DNA of 64,000 nt, taken from NCBI GenBank assembly GCA_947460825.1, contig CANHHA010000010.1, positions 1-64,000 of the forward strand, in the 5' to 3' direction. Made by a program: the position numbers and the translations under genes. The DNA is from Flavobacteriales bacterium. Lineage in GTDB: Bacteria > Bacteroidota > Bacteroidia > Flavobacteriales_D > Crocinitomicaceae. The notes under the pieces were generated by a model. The model made no database searches. It was not told where the DNA came from and saw only the letters and a program-made list of their open reading frames with translations. How positions within the stretch are numbered: position 1 is the first letter of the stretch; the number at the start of each line of letters is the position of its first letter. Positions 38,677 to 45,060 of this stretch are shown here, piece after piece.

Positions 38677-38677
38677 T
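38405..38677 (-). pseudogene. 5'-truncated copy of the lipoprotein gene at 40434-40880
   Basis: An intact frame of about 90 codons reads from KWNLSNLTLTNSISKDGTF to DTFTYTYEPK and stop, matching the C-terminal 60 percent of the 40434-40880 protein. Its four-residue shortening near the end (DMEFDYD for DMVKLKQFDYD) keeps frame. The signal peptide and lipobox are gone. Upstream of the match the frame has no ATG, GTG or TTG before a stop codon. The reading frame is well kept, so the truncation is either recent or selected against decay. Confidence 0.85.
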
Positions 38678-38725
38678 CTCGTAACATTCTTTATTTATCT
38701 TTGAAGCTCAGATAGTAAAACACGA

Positions 38726-40162
38726 ATGGAGCGACGTAACCTTTTGCGCTTATTTTTAGCTTCTTCGGCAGGTGCTGTAATATCGCCTAATGTTGTTTTT
38801 GGAAAAATCTCTTTACAACAAAACATAGATTTCTCGCGATTTGATTTTGGTCCGGATTTTAAATGGGGAGTTGCCACTTCTGCCTTTCAAATCGAAGGTG
38901 CGCATGACCTTGACGGGAAATCGAATTCAATCTGGGATACCTTTTCCCACGAGAAAGGTAATATTAAAACAGGAGAAAATGGCGACGTAGCGTGCGATTT
39001 TTACCATTCTTATGAGCAAGATTTAGATCTGCTTAAATCCCTAAACATGACCGTTTTTCGTTTCAGTATTTCATGGTGTCGCGTGTTGCCAAATGGAACG
39101 GGTGAGCCCAATCAAAAAGGCATTGACTTTTACCATCGGGTAATAGATGCCTGTTTAGAAAGGGGTATAGAACCATGGCTCACTTTATATCATTGGGATC
39201 TCCCTCAGGTGCTTCAAGATCAAGGTGGGTGGAAGAATCGAGATTCACTGGCTTGGTTCAGTGAATATACAGAATTGGTAACTGAAAATTTTGGTGAGAA
39301 AGTAAAAAACTGGATGGTTTTTAATGAACCCACTGCTTTTACTGCGCTTGGTTACCTAGTTGGCTATCATGCTCCGGGCTTAAAAGGATTTAAGAATTTC
39401 TTACCGACAGTGCATCACGTATGCCTGGCGCAAGCAGAAGGCGGAAGAATTATCCGCAAAAATGTTCCTGATGCTCAAATTGGCACCACTTACTCGTGTG
39501 CGCATGTTGACTATTATACCAGTGAAAAACACGATAAGAAATCGGCAGAACGCTGGGATGTATTGCTGAACCGCTTATTCATTGAACCCGCTTTAGGAAT
39601 GGGTTACCCAACAGCTAGTTTTCCGATTTTAAAAAAGTTAGATGCTTATATAATGTCGGGTGATTTGGAAAAATTAAGCTTTGATTTTGATTTTATCGGT
39701 ATTCAAAATTATACACGCGAAGTAGTAAAAAAGATGGGCTTGATTCCGATCATGAAAGGATTGGAAATTAAACCCGAAAAACGAAATGTACAAGAAATTA
39801 CAGCCATGGGTTGGGAAGTTTATCCGGAAGGGATTTATCAAATCATCAAACAATTTGCCGCTTACCCCGGGGTTAAGAAAATCATAGTTACGGAAAATGG
39901 CTGTGCTTTTCCCGATGAATTCATTTTAGGGAAAGTGAAGGACCAAAAACGTATCGACTATTATCAGCGTTACTTAAAGCAAGTTTTAAGGGCGAAGCAA
40001 GAAGGAGTCAATATTGGTGGCTATTTCTGTTGGACTTTATTGGATAACTTTGAATGGAATGAGGGTTATGCTCCCCGTTTTGGTTTAGTCCATGTAGATT
40101 TTAAAACACAAGAGCGTCTAGTTAAAGAGAGTGGCTATTGGTTCCGAGATTTCTTGGGATAA
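38726..40162 (+). CDS. Tat-exported GH1 beta-glucosidase
   Basis: A 478-residue family 1 glycoside hydrolase that cleaves terminal beta-glucosides such as cellobiose. The N-terminus MERRNLLRLFLASSAGAVIS has a twin-arginine followed by a short hydrophobic stretch, so export by the Tat route is likely. The acid/base is E201 in VFNEPTAF and the nucleophile is E390 in IIVTENG. The TLYHWDLPQ and NFEWNEGYAPRFGLV motifs are also typical. The gene is bracketed by two direct repeats of a lipoprotein gene, which suggests that it was inserted or duplicated with them. A substrate-uptake partner is not adjacent. Confidence 0.95.
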   Translation: MERRNLLRLFLASSAGAVISPNVVFGKISLQQNIDFSRFDFGPDFKWGVATSAFQIEGAHDLDGKSNSIWDTFSHEKGNIKTGENGDVACDFYHSYEQDLDLLKSLNMTVFRFSISWCRVLPNGTGEPNQKGIDFYHRVIDACLERGIEPWLTLYHWDLPQVLQDQGGWKNRDSLAWFSEYTELVTENFGEKVKNWMVFNEPTAFTALGYLVGYHAPGLKGFKNFLPTVHHVCLAQAEGGRIIRKNVPDAQIGTTYSCAHVDYYTSEKHDKKSAERWDVLLNRLFIEPALGMGYPTASFPILKKLDAYIMSGDLEKLSFDFDFIGIQNYTREVVKKMGLIPIMKGLEIKPEKRNVQEITAMGWEVYPEGIYQIIKQFAAYPGVKKIIVTENGCAFPDEFILGKVKDQKRIDYYQRYLKQVLRAKQEGVNIGGYFCWTLLDNFEWNEGYAPRFGLVHVDFKTQERLVKESGYWFRDFLG

Positions 40163-40378
40163 TTGCCAAACACTATAAATACAAGTTATTTAGCTTTTAC
40201 TTTTTATGTTATTAGGTTAAATGAAACAATAATGATGGTTAATGCAACAATGACTTGCGCAATATAAACTAGATAATTCATACTAGAATTTTTATTTGTA
40301 AAACAAAATCATTTATCAATCAAAGAACTTAACGTAAGTAAATTATTTTTTTTGGAGGAATTAAATGTCAAGCACAAA
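40163..40378. other. AT-rich gap after the GH1 gene
   Basis: No convincing gene is present. The stretch holds a 25-codon minus-strand frame (40204-40281, MNYLVYIAQVIVALTIIIVS ...) that would make one membrane helix. It also holds a GGAGG followed by an 8-codon plus-strand frame starting near 40364 that is cut by the start of repeat copy B. Confidence 0.4.
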
Positions 40379-40717
40379 ACAATTTTTTTGAAAATAAAAA
40401 AGCCCCTTTCGGGGCTCATGCTATAATTCTCAATTACTTGGGCTCATACGTGTAAGTAAACGTATCTCCAGAATCGTAATCAAATTGTTTTAGTTTTACC
40501 ATATCCTTCTTAAGCATAAGAATATCAAAGGTATCTTTAGCATTCGTTGCTGGGGTAGTTTCTGTGAAAATAAGCTTAGTTTTCTTATCGTAAAACTCCC
40601 AAGTACCTGCACTTGAATAGGTAGTTGGAACTCCGAAAATCGTGATTACAGTGCTTGCACTAAAGGTTCCGTCCTTCGAAATTGAATTGGTAAGGGTGAG
40701 GTTGCTTAAATTCCATT
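40379..40717. repeat. Direct repeat copy B flanking the GH1 gene
   Basis: The 339-base counterpart of copy A at 38350-38676. It covers the 3' part and terminator of the intact lipoprotein gene, so this is the likely source copy. Confidence 0.9.
40395..40416 (-). terminator. Terminator of the intact lipoprotein gene
   Basis: Stem AGCCCC/GGGGCT (40401-40406 with 40411-40416), loop TTTC and a six-T run on the minus strand, 18 bases after the stop. Confidence 0.8.
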
Positions 40718-40880
40718 CCGTACCGGATTGATTCACCGAAGTTGCCTTCCAATCTCCCTCTAATCTCGCGGCTTTTGAACTCAGTGCAAAATTTGGTCCT
40801 TCAGGATACTTCCCGCAAGAACCTACCAGCAAAGCGACCCCTAAGAGACCCGCTACGCTAAATAACATTGTTTTTTTCAT
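40434..40880 (-). CDS. Lipoprotein of a local three-copy family (intact)
   Basis: A 148-residue lipoprotein with a signal peptide and lipobox cysteine C22 (LLVGSC). The mature part reads GKYPEGPNFALSSKAARLEG and then strands ending in DTFTYTYEPK. The protein at 37887-38324 is a full-length paralogue, and 38405-38677 is a truncated copy. It is probably an outer-membrane lipoprotein with a small beta-barrel or lipocalin-like fold. Function unknown. Confidence 0.82.
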   Translation of the reverse strand: MKKTMLFSVAGLLGVALLVGSCGKYPEGPNFALSSKAARLEGDWKATSVNQSGTEWNLSNLTLTNSISKDGTFSASTVITIFGVPTTYSSAGTWEFYDKKTKLIFTETTPATNAKDTFDILMLKKDMVKLKQFDYDSGDTFTYTYEPK

Positions 40881-40930
40881 GTTGTTGTTTTAAAAATTTC
40901 TAAAATCTAATTCGCAACTGCTTAACGGCG

Positions 40931-40938
40931 TATCTTTG
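40931..40938 (+). promoter_or_regulatory. -7 element for the HMA-like lipoprotein
   Basis: TATCTTTG matches TAnnTTTG, 12 bases before the ATG at 40951. Confidence 0.45.
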
Positions 40939-40950
40939 TAAAAAGTTACG

Positions 40951-41328
40951 ATGAAAGTAAAAATTATCTTAGTTTCCGTGGTTGCGCTTGTGTTAAGTTC
41001 TTGTGATCAAACTAAATCGTCAACCCAAGTGCTTGCGGTAAAACAGGAACAAAAAGCAGTCGTTAAATCGAATGCTAAAATAACCTTTGACGTAGAAGGC
41101 ATGGTTTGTAAAATGGGTTGCGGCGGAGCCATTCGAAAAAACCTACTTCAGGCAGGCGGTGTTGAACGTGTTGAGGTTGATTTTGTTGAAGAAGCCAAGA
41201 GCCAAGGAATCACGGTGCATTTCGACAGTACCCTTACCAATGTTTCCCAATTGAAAAAACGCATAGAACAGACCAATGACGGTCAATTCACGGTAATTTC
41301 AGATGCGGAAACTACTACCTCAAAATAG
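40951..41328 (+). CDS. Lipoprotein with a heavy-metal-associated-like domain
   Basis: A 125-residue lipoprotein: lipobox at C18 (LVLSSC), a short linker, then a ferredoxin-like HMA domain (about 44-118). The metal loop reads GMVCKMGCGGAI, so the cysteines are spaced C-x-x-x-C, not the usual C-x-x-C of copper chaperones. It may bind a metal in the periplasm or may have lost the classic copper site. The alpha/beta hydrolase follows after five bases, on the same transcript. Confidence 0.82.
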   Translation: MKVKIILVSVVALVLSSCDQTKSSTQVLAVKQEQKAVVKSNAKITFDVEGMVCKMGCGGAIRKNLLQAGGVERVEVDFVEEAKSQGITVHFDSTLTNVSQLKKRIEQTNDGQFTVISDAETTTSK

Positions 41329-41333
41329 GTATT

Positions 41334-42098
41334 ATGCTCACACTTCACTTTCGTGAATATGGCGAAGGAAAACCCTTGGTGATTTTACACGGATTATTTG
41401 GATCATCCGATAATTGGCAAAGCTTAGCCCAGCGATTCGCGGCGTTTTATCGGGTGTTTTGTGTTGACCTCAGAAATCATGGTCGTTCTCCATGGAATGA
41501 GGAACACCGCTATGAAGCCATGATGGATGATGTGTATGCCTTTCTTGAAGCACAACAACTTACCGATGTGATTTTATTGGGACATTCCATGGGTGGCAAA
41601 GTGGCCATGCATTTCGCTCAAAATTATCCCCACCTGTTGAGTAAACTTGTAGTTGCAGATATGGGGGTAAAAGCCTATCCCATGCATCACCAGCATGTCT
41701 TAGCGGGTATTCATGCCTTACACTTGGATTCTATCAGTACACGCAGTGAAGCAGAATCCATACTCAAAATCTACGTGGAAAATGACGGAATACGACAGTT
41801 TCTGTTGAAAAATTTATATTGGATTGAAAAAGGGAAATTAGCGTGGCGTATGAATGTCGCAGTGCTAGAACGCGAAATGCCTTACATCCTTGCTGCACTC
41901 CCTGAACAGGAAAACTGGACCCCTACCCTCTTTTTACGGGGAGAACTTTCCAACTATATCTTACCGGAAGACCTTGATGGAATAGAAGCGCTCTTTCCGG
42001 ATGCTACGATAGAAACCATTCCGAACGCGGGACACTGGCTGCACGCGGAACAAGCGGATTTGTTTTTTGACGCCGTGATGGGCTTTTGTTTGAGGTAA
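41334..42098 (+). CDS. Alpha/beta-fold hydrolase (YbfF-like esterase)
   Basis: A 254-residue cytoplasmic hydrolase. The oxyanion region is LHGLFGSSDNWQ, the nucleophile serine is in GHSMGGKVAMHFA (near residue 84) and the catalytic histidine is in NAGHWLHAEQ near the end. The opening block DLRNHGRS is typical of acyl-CoA thioesterase/esterase YbfF relatives. The substrate is unknown. A hairpin follows its stop. Confidence 0.88.
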   Translation: MLTLHFREYGEGKPLVILHGLFGSSDNWQSLAQRFAAFYRVFCVDLRNHGRSPWNEEHRYEAMMDDVYAFLEAQQLTDVILLGHSMGGKVAMHFAQNYPHLLSKLVVADMGVKAYPMHHQHVLAGIHALHLDSISTRSEAESILKIYVENDGIRQFLLKNLYWIEKGKLAWRMNVAVLEREMPYILAALPEQENWTPTLFLRGELSNYILPEDLDGIEALFPDATIETIPNAGHWLHAEQADLFFDAVMGFCLR

Positions 42099-42099
42099 C

Positions 42100-42126
42100 A
42101 AAAAACCCCGACGCGGTGGCCGGGGT
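42100..42126 (-). terminator. Hairpin between convergent genes, stem ACCCCG/CGGGGT
   Basis: Stem 42105-42110 with 42121-42126. On the minus strand it is followed by six Ts, so it ends the lipoprotein gene from the right; on the plus strand it may also stop the hydrolase transcript. Almost the same hairpin sequence occurs at 44021-44048. Confidence 0.75.
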
Positions 42127-42156
42127 AATTTAATTTTTAGATAAACGAATCGTAAA

Positions 42157-42561
42157 TCAATCCTTAGATTTATGTCGATATGGCATGTTTTCTAAACACT
42201 TAACCAAGGTGTTACCGGTGAAAAGTAATTTGCTGTCCGAAATGAATTTCTCCTGTGATTCAGTCTTAATTCCTTCTAATTTGAAACAGTAATCTTGTTC
42301 CCCTTCACGACCCCAATTAACTATTTTAGGCGTAATATTGAGGTTATTCAACGCATTGAAATCATTAATAAATTCAGTAAATTTTTGTTTAGCCGGTCGA
42401 TCGGGTCCTGAACCAATACTGATAAAGGAAACCTGAAATCGACAAATACTATCACTATTAACAGTTGAACTTGTCACTTTTGAATCTTCTTTATTTGCTT
42501 TCTCTGAGTTTTTACAAGCCATCAAACACAAGAAGACGATTGGTATTAAGAAATATCGCAT
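42157..42561 (-). CDS. Lipoprotein of unknown function
   Basis: A 134-residue lipoprotein with lipobox C16 (LCLMAC) and a charged linker rich in Lys, Glu and Ser. The mature part has two cysteines and a FTEFINDFNALNNLNI helix. I recognise no family. It shares the bracket of GC-rich hairpins with its neighbours. Confidence 0.75.
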   Translation of the reverse strand: MRYFLIPIVFLCLMACKNSEKANKEDSKVTSSTVNSDSICRFQVSFISIGSGPDRPAKQKFTEFINDFNALNNLNITPKIVNWGREGEQDYCFKLEGIKTESQEKFISDSKLLFTGNTLVKCLENMPYRHKSKD

Positions 42562-42610
42562 ACGTTTATTAAGTTAATTCTGAGCCGACAAAAGCCGGCT
42601 CAAATACATA

Positions 42611-43897
42611 CTATTTTGAAATAATTATCTTCTTCGTTGTAGATTTTCCTGATCTATTATTTTTAATATAATAAATTCCATTCGGTAAATCACTTAAGTC
42701 TAAGGTGTAAGGAAATTGATTGATTCCATTAAAACGTTTAACTTCTGCACCTATCAAATTGTACACCACAGGGGTAATAGTTGAGTTTTGTGCTGAATTA
42801 ATCGTAAAAACACCATTGCTCGGATTCGGAGAAATCTCAAAATTACCTTCATTCATGGTCGAATTGACAATTGATGCAAGGTCACATCCAGCAGAAGTAA
42901 GTAATCCAACGCGCTCTGTGTTCAAGGCAGCAAACATTCGCAATGCTTGATCGTAGGTAAACATATTCATGCAATAATCATCCACATAGTCCATATAGTT
43001 CATGTACATTTCACCGTCTGGTCCAGAACCACAGAGATTACCTGGTCTATGCGGGAACGATGGACAATTATAATTCTCACCTTCTGCAATTTCGGTGTCA
43101 TTCACAAAATCATCACCGCACTCCTCGTCACCCCAAATGTGGCGTAAATTAAGCCAATGCCCAACTTCATGCGTAGCTGTTCTACCCAAATCGTTCGCAG
43201 TAAAGCCACCAGTTCCTGCGGTTCCTATATCTCCGAATGCTTCGTAGCGAATCACCACTCCATCGAATTCCGGGTTCGCAGATAAATCAGAAGGAAAGGC
43301 TGCGTAACCAAGGGTTCCGCCGGAGGCGTCTAAGTTACACACCCAAATGTTCAAATACTGGGTTGGATCCCAATTGTCATGACCGCCTGAGGCTGTAAAC
43401 TTTTCTTCATCATTAGCAGTAAATGAAACTACATCCGTGTAGGTTCGTGTGATGCCATCGGTTGGATTTCCGTTCGGATCAACACTCGCTAAACAAAACT
43501 CAATTTTAGAATCTACTGTATAAATCCAAAATGGGTGCGACGGGTCCAAGGAATCGGCATTCAGTAAGCGAAAATCCTCATTCAAAATGTCAATTTGAGA
43601 CTGAATTTGTGCATCCGAAACGTTCTCGATGGGATCATTCCATAGCACATGGACTACCACAGGAATGTATACAGAAGCTGCGCTTTTGTTATTCCCTTTC
43701 TTTTTTAACGCATTTGGATGGTTTTCTAACCATTGTTTTGTCAATGCCTCGGTTTGATCCATTCGGGTTTGAACCTCAGGGTTGTTTAATACTCGCTGAT
43801 TAAATTGTGTCATTGTGGCACATTTTTCTCCAGGTGCTTGGGCGAAAGTGCAAATCGTCAGCATGATACATGCCAAAGAGGTAGTTATTTTTTTCAT
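42611..43897 (-). CDS. Secreted M43 (pappalysin-like) metalloprotease with T9SS domain
   Basis: A 428-residue zinc metalloprotease of the M43 cytophagalysin/pappalysin group. The start is the ATG of MKKITTSLACIMLTICTFAQ, a signal peptide; an ATG five codons earlier is less likely. Propeptide about 20-75. The metzincin zinc motif is HEVGHWLNLRH (H243, E244, H247, H253), with Asn at the usual Gly, and the downstream Met-turn is in YMNYMDY. The C-terminal domain (about 355-428) with ISPNPSNG and GIYYIKNN ending KIIISK is a type A T9SS signal, so the protease is secreted. Confidence 0.93.
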   Translation of the reverse strand: MKKITTSLACIMLTICTFAQAPGEKCATMTQFNQRVLNNPEVQTRMDQTEALTKQWLENHPNALKKKGNNKSAASVYIPVVVHVLWNDPIENVSDAQIQSQIDILNEDFRLLNADSLDPSHPFWIYTVDSKIEFCLASVDPNGNPTDGITRTYTDVVSFTANDEEKFTASGGHDNWDPTQYLNIWVCNLDASGGTLGYAAFPSDLSANPEFDGVVIRYEAFGDIGTAGTGGFTANDLGRTATHEVGHWLNLRHIWGDEECGDDFVNDTEIAEGENYNCPSFPHRPGNLCGSGPDGEMYMNYMDYVDDYCMNMFTYDQALRMFAALNTERVGLLTSAGCDLASIVNSTMNEGNFEISPNPSNGVFTINSAQNSTITPVVYNLIGAEVKRFNGINQFPYTLDLSDLPNGIYYIKNNRSGKSTTKKIIISK

Positions 43898-44020
43898 AGG
43901 GTAAATGTACATAATTAATAAGTAGGTTAAGCGCTTTTTATACTTTTTATTCCAACGCGCTGTATATTGAATTTTTTAGGATTTGATTCATCAATCCAGG
44001 ATTTGGGAACTAAAGAAATT

Positions 44021-44048
44021 AAAAACCCCGACGCTGCGGCCGGGGTTT
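44021..44048 (-). terminator. Hairpin, stem AAACCCCG/CGGGGTTT
   Basis: An 8-bp stem (44023-44030 with 44041-44048) with a 10-base loop. Five Ts follow on the minus strand. It lies 15 bases after the stop of the 44063-44368 lipoprotein gene and repeats, with a few changes, the hairpin at 42100-42126. Confidence 0.8.
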
Positions 44049-44062
44049 AATGAAAGATAATC

Positions 44063-44368
44063 TTAGTTTTTCTTTTTAGCATTAACTTTAATTGTATAGG
44101 AGGTAACCAAACCTCCAGTTAATCCGCTAATCAATACATCACCAAAATTATGTCTTGTAACAATCTCGCAAATTCCATCCTTCGGTGTATTAACATTAGT
44201 TCTACCCAATGGCATTGCACCCCAAAATAACCAAAACTGTTTACCTTTCGCATAGGTATACTCACTGCCTTCTGTTTCACGATACATTCCAACACTTGTT
44301 TTAGTGGTCATGCAAGAATTCAATATTAGTAATGTACAAATTGCACCTAAGTAGAGTTTAATTTTCAT
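44063..44368 (-). CDS. Small lipoprotein, weakly Bor-like
   Basis: A 101-residue lipoprotein with lipobox C19 (LILNSC). The mature part has KQFWLFWGAMPLGRTN, then a CEIVTRHNFGDVLISGLTGG block. The spacing of its later cysteine and glycine-rich strand is faintly like the Bor/Iss lipoproteins, which help serum survival in E. coli phages. That resemblance is weak and not a firm call. Confidence 0.72.
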   Translation of the reverse strand: MKIKLYLGAICTLLILNSCMTTKTSVGMYRETEGSEYTYAKGKQFWLFWGAMPLGRTNVNTPKDGICEIVTRHNFGDVLISGLTGGLVTSYTIKVNAKKKN

Positions 44369-44403
44369 AATTTTTAATTTTTAGTTAGTTAATTTTAAGT
44401 GCT

Positions 44404-44718
44404 TTAATAAAGTTGCATTGTTTTGCATCCTTCAGATACAGTAATTGAACCATTCCAATTAGACGTGCCATCTGAAGCGGAATACGTATAGGTTCCTTCT
44501 TCAACACCATTGAACACAGCACAACCGGATTTCCCACACGCCGGCACACTAGAGTATTCTGAGGTAATGTTAGAGGTAACACCGTTTAATTGTACTACCG
44601 TCACACCATATCCACTTCCGGTTTGTTGCCAAAACGTGACATCGCCAGTTTTAACTTTGTTGCATGAGCTAAGGAAAAGGGCTGTACCTAATCCAACAAG
44701 TAAAATCATTTTTTTCAT
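44404..44718 (-). CDS. Small lipoprotein of unknown function
   Basis: A 104-residue lipoprotein. The chosen start opens MKKMILLVGLGTALFLSSC, a clear lipoprotein signal with C19; an upstream in-frame start would place the signal peptide internally. The mature part shows TFWQQTGSGYGVTVVQLNG and two cysteine pairs, GCAVFNGVEEGTYTY, like small beta-sandwich modules. Not recognised. Confidence 0.75.
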   Translation of the reverse strand: MKKMILLVGLGTALFLSSCNKVKTGDVTFWQQTGSGYGVTVVQLNGVTSNITSEYSSVPACGKSGCAVFNGVEEGTYTYSASDGTSNWNGSITVSEGCKTMQLY

Positions 44719-44808
44719 AAATAGTAAATTAAAAGTTTTGACAAATATACACAAGAAGTTCCGATGAGGTATGTATGTCGTATATTATTTTTTATTTAAG
44801 CCTCAATT

Positions 44809-45060
44809 TTGAAGGTGCAATCCTCTTTTGAAAACGACCTCAAACAATTTGGAATCGAAATAAAAACGGTCAGAAAATCCAAAAAGATTACACAACTTCA
44901 GTTGTCATCGCTCTGTGATGTGGATATACGCACCCTTCAACGCATAGAAAAAGGAGAATTTAATCCAAGTCTTCGCGTGCTTGTACGCATAGCGAACGCA
45001 TTCGAAATGTCCCTGTCGAGCTTAATAAAACAAGCAGAAGATGCGGGAAATTTGAATTAA
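44809..45060 (+). CDS. Small XRE-family HTH transcriptional regulator
   Basis: An 83-residue DNA-binding protein that is a single helix-turn-helix domain (about 14-72) with VRKSKKITQLQLSSLCDVD and RTLQRIEKGEFNPSL as the recognition region. No ATG is available; the start is TTG at 44809, or GTG two codons later. It overlaps the 3' end of dnaE by four bases on the other strand. A partner toxin or metabolic enzyme is not adjacent, so its target is unknown. Confidence 0.82.
   Translation: MKVQSSFENDLKQFGIEIKTVRKSKKITQLQLSSLCDVDIRTLQRIEKGEFNPSLRVLVRIANAFEMSLSSLIKQAEDAGNLN

Noticed and set aside
38695-38877. 60-residue minus-strand frame inside the GH1 5' end
   Set aside because: It is a shadow of the GH1 gene, low in complexity and basic, with no family pattern.
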